Positions 45,857 through 57,056 of a stretch of DNA of 64,000 nucleotides are shown piece by piece. Numbering within the stretch: position 1 is the stretch's first letter; each line of letters opens with the position of its first letter. The notes below the pieces were generated by a model. The model searched no databases and was not told the origin of the DNA. It worked only from the letters and a program-made list of their open reading frames with translations. The DNA is taken from the NCBI RefSeq assembly GCF_963924675.1, contig NC_089238.1, positions 28,191,815-28,255,814 of the forward strand, read 5' to 3'. The translations under genes were made by a program, and so were the position numbers. The DNA is from Phocoena phocoena. Taxonomy: Eukaryota; Chordata; Mammalia; Artiodactyla; Phocoenidae.

Positions 45857-46067
45857 TTTTTTTTTTTTTTTTTTTTGCGGTACACGGACCTCTCACTGTT
45901 GTGGCCTCTCCCGTTGCGAAGCACAGGCTCTGGATGCGCAGGCTCAGTGGCCATGGCTTATGGGTCCAGCCGCTCCGCGGCATGTGGGATCTTTCCGGAC
46001 CGGGGCATGAACCCATGTCCCCTGCATCGGCAGGCGGACTCTCAACCACTGCGCCAACAGGGAAGCC
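45857..46067 (-). mobile_element. CHR SINE, short form
   Basis: A long T tail, 'gcggtacacggacctctcac', 'cagtggccatggcttatg' and 'gcgccaacagggaagcc'. The TSD ccaatgattacatttt is exact (from 45841 and from 46068). It has lost several CpGs, so it may be older than its CpG-rich relatives. Confidence 0.95.
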
Positions 46068-46162
46068 CCAATGATTACATTTTGTATAACCGTAAATGTC
46101 ATCAAAACCAGAAAACTCACATTGGTACAATACTTTGAATCAGGTTGTACTGTTTATTTTTA

Positions 46163-46660
46163 CAAATTGTCCCCAACTTACAGTGGTTCAACTTATGATT
46201 TTTTGACTTTACAATGTTGCAAAAGCAATATACAAATTCAGTAGAAAACATACTTTGATTTTGAATTTGGATCTTTTCCCAGGCTAGCCATATGTGGTAC
46301 AATCTTCTCTTGTGATGCTGGGCAGTGGCAGTGAGCCACAGCGGCCAGTCAGCCACACAATCACAGGGGTAAACAACTGATACACTGACAACCCTTCTGT
46401 ACCCATACAACCATTCTGGTTTTCACTGTTAGTAAAATATTCAACAAATTATGTGAGATACTCGGCACTTTATTACAAAGTGGGCTTTGTGTTAGAAGAT
46501 TTTGCCCAACTGTAGGCTAATGTAAGTGTATTGAGCAAGTTTAAGGTGCCAGGCTAAGCTATGATGTTCGGTAGATGTATTAAATGCATTTCCAACATGA
46601 TATTTTCCACTTATGATGGGTTTATCAGATGAAATTCCATCATAAGTCAAGGAAAATCTG
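46163..46660 (+). mobile_element. Tigger/MER44-type DNA transposon
   Basis: Left end 'caaattgtccccaacttaca', interior 'tttgaatttggatcttttcc', 'gatgctgggcagtggcag', 'actgtaggctaatgtaagtg' and 'gctaagctatgatgttcggt'; right end 'cataagtcaaggaaaatctg'. TA flanks both sides (46161-46162 and 46661-46662), the Tc1/mariner target duplication. It is nonautonomous. Confidence 0.88.
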
Positions 46661-46809
46661 TATACAGATAGTTTAAGGCATGTTTATTTATAAAATAAAT
46701 CAATCCGACTTTGAGTTTTTAACTCTGAAAAATTTGAGGCATTTGACTCCATATGTTAACTCAGTCAGCAAAAGTAAGTATAAAAGTTTAGTTTGGGTAT
46801 CTGAAAATC

Positions 46810-47640
46810 AACAAATAATGCTTTATTGAGAATCCAGTATGTTTTAGGCATTGAACTAGTGAGTCAGAGATACCAATCGTGCCTTCATACAGCTCACAGT
46901 CCACAAGGAACTACAAACCAGCAAATGGCATTGGGAACACAGCAAGAAATATTCTGTGATGCTTCTTAGGAAACACATGGGAACACATAAGGAAAGACAC
47001 CTAACCTGGATCTGGAAAGTCACAGAAGGTTTTCTGGAGGAAGGTGAAACCTGAAAATTACACAGGAGCTAGCCAGATACAGGAGGGGTGGGAAAGACGT
47101 TCCAGGCAGAGAAATAACCTGTGCTAAGACCCAGAGGTGAGAAAGAGCATGATCTACCTAAAGGACAGACAGAAGTTTTGTGACTGCACAGGACATGAGA
47201 GACAAGCCCCACAGGAGGGCAGTCGACTAAGTCTACAGCTATGCTCTCTAATACAGGATCCCCTAACTACACGTGGCTATTGAGACTTGAAATGTGGCTA
47301 GGCTTAATTGAGATGTGCTGTAAGCACAAAATAGGCACCAGATTTTAAAGATTCACTACCAGTATATATATATATATATACATAAATTTTAAAGTATCTC
47401 AATAATTTTTATCTTGATTTCACATTGAAATGAAAATGTTTTGAACATGTGAACAAGAGCCCCAAAATGTAGTGTCTTCTAGGTTATGTTGAGAATATAA
47501 ATTTTAATCTGAGGGCAATTGAACCACTGAAGAATTTTATGCAGGAAAGTGACATGATAGATTTTTAACAAAGAGGATCACTCCAATCAATGGGATGGAG
47601 CAGGAGTGAAGTAGGGGAGACAAGTTAGCCATTGTTGAAG
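46810..47640 (-). mobile_element. L2 LINE 3' region, split by MER1
   Basis: 'ttgagaatccagtatgtttt', 'ggttttctggaggaaggtga', 'gacgttccaggcagagaaat' and 'gctaagacccagaggtgaga' lie before the MER1 at 47241-47455. 'gggcaattgaaccactgaag', 'ggaaagtgacatgatagatt' and 'ggatcactccaatcaatggg' lie after it. The order is that of antisense L2. Confidence 0.78.
47241..47455 (-). mobile_element. MER1-type hAT fragment inserted in L2
   Basis: 'tatgctctctaatacaggat', 'acgtggctattgagacttga', 'aatgtggctaggcttaattg', 'agatgtgctgtaagcacaaa' and 'atctcaataatttttatctt' are one end of MER1. A short (TA)n run (47363-47380) lies inside it. Confidence 0.8.
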
Positions 47641-48899
47641 TATTCCTGGGCTAAATATCTTTCTGCCTGTCCTAACCCTCAACTCCCCATGTCTACCCTG
47701 GTGCAAATCCTAATTAAACACGCGCCCTACTTAGGGCATAAGGTGAGGTCAGAGCACACTTGGAAACTTTATAAGAAAGCCTTTTCTCTGTAGCTCAATT
47801 TCCAAAGCTTAAATAATAAGCGATAAGGTCCTTCCTAGATGTATTGGGTGAAATTCAAAACTAATTACAGATCCATCTCTGTTCTCTGCTTTCCTTTGCC
47901 CTATGTACATCAAAATGATATGATCTCAAAAGGACCATTAAATCAACTTAACTCTTCAATGTCCCATTGACATCTCAATTCTCCATTGAGGGGACTTATT
48001 CAGAGATCGGAGGTTAAGGATGAGTGTGCCTTCCCAATCCTGTCCCTCAGTTCCAGCCACTGGCTAATCAACAAGCAATCAGTGAGGGATCCTGCTGTCA
48101 GCCAATCAGATATATCCGATGGGGACATGGGGGTGGGGAGCAATACAGCGTTAGTGTATTAATATGCCTACACTGACCATTGTTAGTGACATCTTTGGAG
48201 GTGATTTTAACCACCAAGTTCTCAATTATACTTTTTTTTCCCTAGGTTGACTTGCTGTTGTTTATTGTTCTCATTGTTTTGTTAATTGTTGCTATTGCTT
48301 GGGTTTGGGTTTTGTTCTTGCTTTTTTCATTAGTTTCAGTTTGAGGGTCGTCTTGGGCACACTGGGTAGATGGAAACTGAGGTCTGGAGATAGGTGTATT
48401 GTTTGTCCTATGGAGTGAATACAAAAATGAGTAAGGAAAGGGGCTTGCCTTTGAAAAAAAAATTAGCCTAGAGGGATAATGAAAATAGTACATGCAGTAG
48501 TATAGATAATTCAATGGTATGCAAATAGTGGGGAACAGTGTTAATCAAAGGGCACACATCAGCTGTCCTCCAGCCACATCAAGGCTGAAGGTGAGTTTTG
48601 TTTAAATTGGATGACTATAAAATATTTGACTCAGTTGTCAGCTTTTAAAAATTAAGAACTTTTCCTTCAAAATCTATATTTCAGACTTCTCTTGAAAAAT
48701 AGGAAGTTTTTGCCACACTGGGCCTGTCGTCCCATATGGCAATAACTGGCTGGGGCAGCTGGGTAGCTGCTGCCCATGCATCTCCAGTACTTCAGCCTCC
48801 ACTCTGCCCAGCTATTTTATACCCCGCCTCCCTTACTCATTTATGTTATCTGCCAGGCCTCCGTAGACACTTGGGCTAGCCACCCATAGTATAAATGCA
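47641..48899. other. unique sequence, nothing recognised
   Basis: About 1.26 kb. The 90-codon antisense frame at 48242-48514 arises from a T/G-rich simple run ('ttgttgtttattgttc...') and has no domain. Confidence 0.4.
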
Positions 48900-49085
48900 T
48901 AGAAAAACTGCATGAAGGCTAGGCCCCATACCTTAAGAGTGGTTACCTATGAGAAGGGTCGTGGGATTGGGAGGCACTCTCTGTTTTCCAATTTACGTCT
49001 GCATTTTTGAAGATTTTAGGACAAGAGTATATTCATGTTTTTTTACAAAGCAATGTTTATTAAGAAATTACAGTCGTGTGTAGAA
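48900..49085 (+). mobile_element. old L1 3' end (L1M type)
   Basis: 'agagtggttacctatgagaa', 'gtgggattgggaggcact' and 'ttttccaatttacgtctgca' resemble old L1 3' UTR. It is diverged. Confidence 0.45.
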
Positions 49086-49300
49086 AACTAAAAATACCAT
49101 AAGAGGAGAATAAATGGATTACTATGGATTCTTAGAAGGGAGAGAAATTATCTTCAACTGGGAAAATCCCCCTGGACTGAATTGTGAGATTATGCTAGAA
49201 TCTCAGCTCTGTTCATTGACATTTAGCAGACAGATGCTATATGAGAATAGGCAATGTATTTTCTGCCCAATACATACAATGGCAAAACAGCTAAGTTGGA

Positions 49301-49489
49301 GATCTTCCCTGGTGGTCCAGTGGTTAAGACTCTGCACTCTCAATGCAGGGGGCCTGGGTTCTAGATCCCACATGCCACAACCAAGAGTCCGCACGCCACA
49401 ACGAAAGATCCCACATTCTGCAACTAAAGATCCCACACTCTGCAACTAAGACCAGGTGCAGCCAAATAAATAAATAATTTTTTAAAAAA
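49301..49489 (+). mobile_element. tRNA-Glu SINE, variant CHR form
   Basis: 'atcttccctggtggtccagt', 'ctctcaatgcagggggcctg', three 'gatcccaca' units and 'aagaccaggtgcagccaaat' with a taaa tail. The flanks agctaagttgga (49289-49300) and agctaagttga (49490-49500) form the TSD. The internal tandem 'ctgcaactaa' units distinguish it from the other copies. Confidence 0.9.
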
Positions 49490-49501
49490 AGCTAAGTTGA
49501 A

Positions 49502-50410
49502 AGGTCAAACGGGATTAGACTGTGTGAAACCTTGGACATAGTAGGTCATATTGAAGACAAAAATCAGCCTCAGACCAGTCTATTTTTTTCTTCTTGCTTT
49601 ACTAATACAAAAAACAAGCAAGACCAGGTTTCATATCTATTTAAGATGAGACCATCTGGGCCAGTGTGCTTTTGCCTGTCCCATACAAAGGCACAAAAAA
49701 GCATGACCATCAACTGGGCAAAACCCAGAAAAACCTTGCTCTTCTCAATACATGCTGCAGGACAAGAGTATGTTCAAATGAATAAACGCTCTTTAAACAG
49801 ATTGATCAGCCAGTATTGATGGTCCTGATAAATTTGATATTCTCAGCTTATTCTCTGTGCTCCATAAAAGAATTCCTTAATCAAATTTCATTTTTCAGTT
49901 TCCATTAAAACCTAAAATAAGAGAATCCTGGGCATGTTTCAAAAGTCTACAGAAAGCAGTGAAAATAAACTTAATAGTCAGCTGGGATATAGCAAATAAA
50001 AAGAAATCACTCTTCCTCTCACTGATTTTTCAGGAAAGAGGTAACACATAAATTACAGTTTTTAAATCCATAAGGAACTGCAATTATTTGCCTATACTTT
50101 CAATTTATGGCTATGCAAACAAACCAGCTTTACTTTGAAGATTTTTAAAATAATCCCCTTCATCTTAAAAGAAGTTTGGATGAGATGAATCTGTTAGTCC
50201 TCCCAGCTCTAGGAGCCTATGTTTTATGACACTAAATCCACTCAAACAGCTGTTGTTTTTTAAATAACTAATTAGCACTACCATGGCTGGCTACTGAAGT
50301 TAATTGGGGGAAAAAAAGTCCAGCAATGAATTATTTCAACCCATGTGATGATTTCTTTATTATGTATTATCTCTAAATTTCTAATGTGATTGTTTTATTA
50401 TAAAAATAAT
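49502..50410. other. unique sequence, nothing recognised
   Basis: About 900 bp. The 95-codon frame (49532-49819) has no recognised domain. Confidence 0.4.
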
Positions 50411-50414
50411 GATA

Positions 50415-50640
50415 ATATCCATTGAGTACTAAGTGTTTTTATGTGCCAGACACTTACTTAACTGGTGGTGATTTTTTAATCTTGACATCAGTCCTATTAA
50501 GTAGATACCGTACTGCGCCCCATTGTATACATTAGAAAACTAAGGCTCAGTGGGGTTAAATAACTTTCCCAAGGTCTCAGAGATAAGAAATGGTGGAGCC
50601 AGGATTCAAACCCAGATTGATTTTATGCCAAAATTTTTGT
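50415..50640 (-). repeat. MIR SINE, nearly complete
   Basis: 'ccattgagtactaagtgttt', 'atgtgccagacacttactta', 'aaactaaggctcagtggggt', 'ctttcccaaggtctcagaga' and 'ggattcaaacccagattg' match antisense MIR. Confidence 0.85.
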
Positions 50641-51849
50641 TCTTATTCATTCCGTGCTACAGTCTCCAGATTTAAGGGTAAGCTTTTTTTATCAGGAGAA
50701 GCCAAATTTAATCTATCCCTTTGACTGATCCATTTAGTGATAGACCATATAGTCTCTATAACAAGACTCCAATAGAAAAATAGCCAATTTTTCCTATCAT
50801 TGTCCTATCACTGTCCATTCTACACATTTTAATATAGCTTTATATTTCCCTTTATATTTCTTTTATATTTACATCATAATATAATGCTCATGTAAAAAGA
50901 ATCAGAGAGCTGTAATTATTTTCGTCGTCTCAAACATGATCTGCCCTTTTAAGAAGATTCTTAGAAATGTGTATCTGAGGCCTCCCACCCACTCCCAAAC
51001 ATTGCTTTATTACTCAACCATCTGCATGGCTCCTTTGACAAAGAGTATGTCACTTTCATACCTAATAGCTAAATAGGATTGATATGACACCAAACAAATG
51101 CCTTTCCGTTTGGGAGAATTTATACTTGAGAAAACATGTTTCCCCCAGGAAGCCTCCATTTATCCACCAGGATGAATCATGAGGATGGGTTACAAAGGCA
51201 GTCCCCAAAGAGAGGGTTTGCTCACGTGCTTTGATTGGTGGGCTTTCGGCTCTGAAAAGTATACCTGCAAATTAAGCATGTGAATTATCTTCTCAATGTC
51301 TCCTAGGTTTTGTTCATTTCAGTGGGAGAAGAGAGTAAGGCAGTGTTTAGACCCAAAGCGCTTTCCAAATGGAACATGCAAGTTAGATCTAAACATTTAC
51401 TAAGAAGGCATAATCTGAGTCCAGTCATATTATTTTAAACAGAAACATTGTTTGGCCAGAAATTACTTCAGGACAGAGCTGATTCCAGCATTCACCATGG
51501 CTACAAAAGGGATTCTATTTTGGCCAGCAAATACTTCCAAAAAAACATTGCTAGCCATCCACGGGAAAGGAGTGAGTGCCCCCTGGTGAAAATGTGGGAA
51601 ACGTTTCCATATGTTATTTTTGGCTGGCAAGAGGGTGCAGATGTCTTCACAATAAAAATATACTCACTATGAGTGCACGTCTCCTTGAGAAGAGTTGGCA
51701 CCATTTGGAGCACTGGATCTACAGTGTGGCAAAGACACACAAAGAGAGGAGGGTAGCCAAAGCAATCGCCAAGGCACAGTTAAGAGGGCGGGCACCCAAG
51801 TTACACAAGGTGGGGATCATGGGTGACCCTTGTTTTACTTTTTTATACC
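50641..51849. other. unique stretch holding a CTCF-like site
   Basis: About 1.2 kb without a recognised repeat. It includes the CTCF-like motif at 51576-51589. The overlapping frames at 51448-51932 have no domain. Confidence 0.4.
51576..51589 (-). promoter_or_regulatory. CTCF-like core motif
   Basis: On the minus strand this reads TCACCAGGGGGCAC, which agrees with the common CTCF core CCACCAGGGGGCRS at 13 of 14 positions. It lies outside any recognised repeat. CTCF sites block enhancers and anchor chromatin loops. Occupancy cannot be judged from sequence. Confidence 0.6.
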
Positions 51850-52360
51850 TCTGTTGGATGGTCTCTTGTTTTTCGCCCCTCCAAATCCATTCTTCACCCA
51901 TCTCCACCCTGCCCTGTGTCCCTGGAGATTGACCTTTATGGACTACATTAAACTATTTCCTTGTTCTGTGGCTTCTAGTTGGGTTCAACCAAGGGAAGAC
52001 ACCAGCAGGTGATCAGAGGGTAGGAGGAGAGTGAAACTGGGGTATTTATTCCAGGAACTCACTCTTTGTCAGTAGAGGCTGGGATGGACGGTGTCCCTCC
52101 ACCAGCTCTGTCGAAAGCTCTCTATTATACCTATAACTCTCCAGGATCTGGTGAACTATCCCTCACGAAGCCCCTTGAGGCTTACAGGTGGTAATAGTTC
52201 CTTCCTGTTGTTGGCCTTGCGTGCTTCACCATTCTTTGTTGGGTTCCCTTAATCCTAACCACACCTTTGTAAAAAGTCCATACAGTAAACATACCCTCTT
52301 AGCTGTTGTGAGTGTGCCATCATCGCTTCCCCTTGTGTCCTCCGACTAATACAGTACTTT
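51850..52360 (+). mobile_element. ancient interspersed repeat, LTR-like
   Basis: 'gcttctagttgggttcaacc', 'gtgatcagagggtaggagga', 'gggtatttattccaggaact', 'ctctccaggatctggtgaac', 'ccccttgaggcttacaggtg' and 'gttgtgagtgtgccatcat', ending near 'ccgactaatac', match a mammalian repeat I recognise but cannot name with certainty. The terminal 'gactaatac' is LTR-like. Confidence 0.45.
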
Positions 52361-52949
52361 GCCATATGTTCCAAATTTTCTGCAATGGGCATCTATCCCA
52401 ATGCAACTGCAGGGATGACTAAGGTTACTGGTAGTCCCCATTACACCAGTTCTGACCACTTGGACTTGGGTGAGGTCAGAAGAATCAGAAGGTGGGACCA
52501 TTGTTTTCAGGGTCTCACCCCACCGTCCTGTTCTCCAGGGGGTTAATTAGGCCACAGCCACCCTCTCATTCCAGCTGCTGGCTTCCACTGCATCTCTACA
52601 TTTTGAACAAGAAAAAGAAAGGCTCTGTTTACGTTCAGACTGTATCACCAGGAGGGAAGGAGAACAGGGTGTTCTGTCAGGAGGGATCTGAAAGATTAAG
52701 CAAACAGTGGACTGGTTCTGTGGGTCTGGAGCTGGCAAGACTTGGGTTCTCTGCAAACCACAAGAACAGAAGGGCAGCCCGCAGGGTCAGCTTCCAGCCC
52801 AGGGGCCGGTTTTTGATAAGAGGAAACAGACATAGTTAGACCTGGCCAGTTACACCTGTCCTCCAAAGACCCAGACTTGCTTCATTATTCTATTATGAAA
52901 CAGTCTTCCAAGATCTTGCCTGAATATACCTTTTGATACTGTAAAGAGC
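52361..52949. other. unique sequence, nothing recognised
   Basis: About 590 bp. A 115-codon sense frame (52492-52839) overlaps a 69-codon antisense frame. Neither shows a domain, signal peptide or splice context that I trust. Confidence 0.4.
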
Positions 52950-53165
52950 AATGGCGAGAGGGGAGCACGGGCCCTAAAGCCGGGCTCAACTCCCAGATCC
53001 ACTCCCCTCTTACTGTATGATGAAGGTCAATTTTACTTACTTTACTTCAGAGACTAACTGTCCTCAACTGTCAAATGGAAATGGCAACACTTATAGCATA
53101 GGGTGGTCTTGAGGATAAATGAAATCATGTAGATGAAGTACACCAGCCCGGACACAGACCTGGAA
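52950..53165 (+). repeat. MIR SINE, nearly complete
   Basis: 'gcacgggccctaaagccggg', 'ctcaactcccagatccac', 'ctcaactgtcaaatggaaat' and 'gtcttgaggataaatgaaat' match sense MIR. Confidence 0.75.
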
Positions 53166-53439
53166 CTCTATGATATGATTTTGCTTGTTCCCTTTTACTT
53201 CCCGAGGTATTGTAGGGTTCCATATCTTCGTTGAAATTCAACAATTAGACCATCATGAAGAAAACAACTCAGATCTAACACAGAGATGGAATTGTTATGC
53301 ATCAAGGAAGTTTCTCCTTGCTTCCTTTCACATCTGCTCAGCACTGACACACTAGGGATCATAAAATTAATGGTAACTAATTATTGAAGGCTCATTATAC
53401 AACAGGTACAGTGCTAAGACTTTTTTAAATTTTATGTTT
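53166..53439. other. unique sequence, nothing recognised
   Basis: About 270 bp between a MIR and a LINE-like block. Nothing recognised. Confidence 0.4.
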
Positions 53440-53640
53440 ATCAAAAATATAAATGCACTAAATTCTTAAAGAGTTGGACCAGTTTATGCAAAATTCAGCA
53501 ACTCTCCCCCTTCACCTTACTTCTGTCTTCCCAGAGGCCACCATGTCCTACTCTCTGATGAGATTATTTGTGTATTTACCTTCACATCTTGAAACAATAT
53601 CCTTATTACCACTTCTTTACTTAGATATTATCCATTGACC
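53440..53640. mobile_element. possible old L1 fragment
   Basis: 'aaaatataaatgcactaaat', 'aactctcccccttcacctta' and 'agaggccaccatgtcctac' resemble a segment of old L1 3' UTR. The match is weak. Confidence 0.3.
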
Positions 53641-53959
53641 TCCTTCTATGCATAATGACAACCGAGCCTCTATTTATTCCCCTGCCCTTCACCACACACT
53701 TCCCAATATAACTTTCCCTTCTCCCAACTTCCCGACTAGTTTGTGATTTTCCTAGATCTACATTTCAGTGTTGACATGACAACTGTGTAAACGCTGTTCA
53801 CAGCTGAGTCATGAGCAAACTAAAGATTATGTTTCTTTCCCTTACAAATTTTAGTTTCCCTAGAAATAATTGTCTTGTTTTCGTATCTGTTTTCCGTGAA
53901 CTTATCACTAATTCAACTCCAAACTCTCTTTGGTCTGAATCTCTTTTAAAAATATTTAG

Positions 53960-55700
53960 ATGATCAGATACTCCATCAATTTCCAACTCTTGCAGCAAAC
54001 TTTCCTGGAGGCCGCTGAGAGGCTCCAAACTCTATTTGTTACCCTCCAGGCCTGGTGCACAGCTCCTATCCTGGGACGTCCCCTAAACATCTTCTTGTGT
54101 GTTCCCTTTACCTCTCCCTATTTTGGGTGGAACAGATCCTTCAGTAGCTTCCTGAGAAAGGACAGTGGGAAATAAAAGTTGTTTAAACATTGCTTACTAA
54201 AAACATCCTTATTCCACTCTCATACCTGACGTTCAGCTATGTATAGATGTCCAAGTAGGAATAATTATTTTCAAGTTCTGAAGGCATTTCTCCATTGTCT
54301 TCCAGCATCCATTATGGCCATTGAGAAGCTTGAAACCATTCTGATTCCTGGTCCTGTTTTGTGTGGCTAGTAATTTTCTCTCTCTATTTTGTCCCCAGTA
54401 TTCTGAGATCTGTGGGTCTGGTGTCAATCTTTTTCCATCCAATGTGCTGATAACTCAGTTGCCCTCCCTATCTGGGAACTCACCCCTCTCTTCTGAGAAA
54501 TGTTCAGTTGTCTCTCCCTCCATCTTCTCTTTCTGGAGCTCCCGTCATTCAGATATTGTACTTCCTAGACTGGTTCTCAAATTTTTCTTCCTCTCTATCA
54601 CTTCAACTTTTTACTCTACTTTCCGGGAGATATTCTTGACTTAATCTTTTCCTCTGCCTAATGCTCAGACTCTCTTGTTGAATTTCTCATTTCTGTTCTC
54701 ACTTGTAATTATCAAGAGTTCTATTTTATTTTCTAAATGTTCCTTTTTTAAAGCATCCTGTTCTTGCTTTATGCATGCAACGATAAAAGGTTTTTTTTCT
54801 TAATTTGTTTCCCCTGAATGGTCTCCACTTTTTTTTTTTTTTTTTTTTTTGCAGTACATGGGCCTCTCACTGTTGTGGCCTCTCCCGTTGTGGAGCACAG
54901 GCTCCGGACGCACAGGTCAGCGGCCATGGTTCACGGGCCCAGCTGCTCCACGGTATGTGAGATCTTCCCGGACCGGGGCACGAACCCGTGTCCCCTGCAT
55001 CGGCAGGCGGACTCAACTACTGCGCCACCAGGGAAGCCCTGGTCTCCATTTTTTTTCCAGATTGTTATTATTTGTTTGTTTGTTTAATTGTTGCTGCTCA
55101 TTTTCGTTTCTCTTGTTCAATGTTTAAGCTTTGTCTTGTGTCTGGTCATCCAATTGTCTGCTGTATTTAAGAGTGGTGGAGAGAAAACACAGATTAGAAG
55201 CTCTGAGTGGGACATACTGACTGCGAACTTGACTAGGTGATCTGGCTGGACTGTTTCCTTGCAAAACATCCACAAATCAGATGAGATTCCCCAGAAAAGG
55301 ACTCTGTCCACCTCCTAGGAAGGGAAAAGGCCAGAATGTTGCTTCCGGAAACTGAGTGAAGGGAGAGTTGGGGGTCGCAGCAGCTAGAATGCAGTCATTC
55401 ATTTAAACCCTGGGTTTTCAGTAGGGTAACCCTTCAGGTATGACTGGGGTCTCCCAATCCAGAGATGAGGAAGGGCCAGTTGTCTAGCTATACACTATGC
55501 AGCTAGCTAGGATAGGATTCGAGGCTAGAACTGTTCGGAAATAGACTTTCAACCTATCCTCCTGGCCTCTGATCCCCTGCCTCACCCCATCTGTGTTCCT
55601 GACTCCAAGCCTTTGGGTCTGTGGTTTAAGTCAGGTTGATTTTCAGCTTTCCACACTGCAGGTTTGAGATTCCGTTTAGTGGTGTTTCAGGAGAGAATAA
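53960..55700 (-). mobile_element. ancient LINE-like block (L1M/HAL1-type 5' half)
   Basis: 'ctgaaggcatttctccattg', 'tgtccccagtattctgagat', 'tctttttccatccaatgtgc', 'ctggagctcccgtcattcag', 'tttccgggagatattcttga', 'aagcatcctgttcttgcttt', 'tatttaagagtggtggagag', 'cctgggttttcagtagggta' and 'tttgggtctgtggtttaagt' appear in the order I associate with an antisense ancient L1-class ORF1 plus 5' UTR. The exact family is uncertain. A CHR SINE interrupts it at 54837-55039. Confidence 0.5.
54837..55039 (-). mobile_element. CHR SINE, short form
   Basis: A long T tail, 'gcagtacatgggcctctcac', 'cagcggccatggttcacg' and 'gcgccaccagggaagccc'. The flanking tggtctcca plus T run (from 54819 and from 55040) forms the TSD, with one difference. 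Compared with other short forms it has small deletions, for example 'cacaggtcagcggcc'. Confidence 0.94.
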
Positions 55701-55759
55701 AAGTAAATGAGTAAAATGCATGGATTCCAAACGTTGTCTTTACTCAGACATCCCATGAA

Positions 55760-55950
55760 GCACTTTACATATATAATTTCCTTTATTCCTCACAGTCCCC
55801 CTCTGAGCAAAGTACAATTATTATCCCCATTTCACAGATGTGGGAACCAAAGCTCAGAGAGCTTAATTTACCAAAGGATGCACAACCAACCAGAGGCATA
55901 ACTAGGATTTTAAAATTTGCCCTGTCTGACTCCGGAGCCTCATTTCTAAT
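55760..55950 (-). repeat. MIR SINE
   Basis: 'ctttacatatataatttcct', 'attatccccatttcacagat', 'aagctcagagagcttaattt' and 'ccctgtctgactccgga' match antisense MIR. Confidence 0.8.
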
Positions 55951-56675
55951 TACCTCACAAATGTGTAATGTACATAAATCATGTAGACATAAAAAAGAAA
56001 GACAATATGGATGTGACTCTAGACCCTGTAATCTAAAGTTCCCTATGGTCAACAGACATTATATGAAAACTGGTCTAGATTTGAATTAAAATGCATTGCA
56101 CAAGTGTTGGTAATATGATGTATTTGTACTAGGACGTCTTGGGCTTAGTTAAACAACAGTTTGAAAGTTTGGATTACAATTGGCATCTTATTGGATTGTA
56201 ATATAATGAGTAGCATTCTAAATAAAATGCTAGAGAGTGAACGAAGAAGACTTTGAAATTTGAGCTCCTTCAGTGAATATTTTGATCAAAGTCAATAATT
56301 TCATCAAAGGTACTTCAGCTGCTAAAATAAGGCAGACCTAATATTCAAACTTTTTATAATGTGAGCATGTAAAATTAAATTTTCTCTCTCAGCTTCTGAT
56401 CATCTTTGCTTTTCATCAGGTGTTTGAGGGAGCGAGAGAGACTTGTAATGTTTTCTTCCATGAGAAGGAATCTGCTTTAGCATAAGACTCCTGGCCTGTC
56501 TCTGGCCCCCTACCCCCCAGCTCCAGATGGGGGAATGTGGGGAGAAGAAATCGGAAATGCGTAGTTGTCACTCCTCCTCTCTCTTTCATTTTTGTATGCT
56601 AGTTGTCTGCCAGATGCATCTTCCCCACTTGCTCTAAAGGCCAGGGCTGCCTGGGACTAGTGTGTAACTGTGTGT
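55951..56675. other. unique sequence, nothing recognised
   Basis: About 725 bp of AT-rich sequence with no recognised repeat or exon. Confidence 0.4.
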
Positions 56676-56677
56676 AT

Positions 56678-57056
56678 CTATCAGGGTTCCACCAGGAAGA
56701 GATTTATTACAAGGGATTGGCTTATGCAATTGTGGGAACTGGCTAGACAAATCCAAAATTCATAGGGCAGGCTACCCGGGCATGCTGGGAACTCTGGAAC
56801 AGGAGCTGATGCTGTCATCCATGGGCTTAATTGCTCCTTCCTCAGGGAACCCTCAGTTTTGCTCTTAAAGTCCTTTCAACTGATTAGATCAGGCCCACCC
56901 AGATTATCCAGGATAATCTCCTTTTCATAAAGTGCACTGATTATACATGTTAATCACATCTGCAAAATACCTTCACAGCAACACCTAGATTGGTGTTTGA
57001 CTGAATAACTGTACTATAGGCCTAGTCAAGTGGGTACATAAAACTGACCATGACAG
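56678..57056 (-). mobile_element. ERVL/MaLR-like solo LTR
   Basis: Reading plus-strand text: 'gtatctatcagggttccacc', 'agagatttattacaagggat', 'ttggcttatgcaattgtggg', 'ctgattagatcaggcccacc', 'cttcacagcaacacctagat' and 'tagtcaagtgggtacataaa' with terminal 'actgaccatgaca'. This is the antisense of an old mammalian LTR that starts TGT...GGTTA and ends near GACTAATACA. The exact subfamily was not assigned. Confidence 0.6.
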
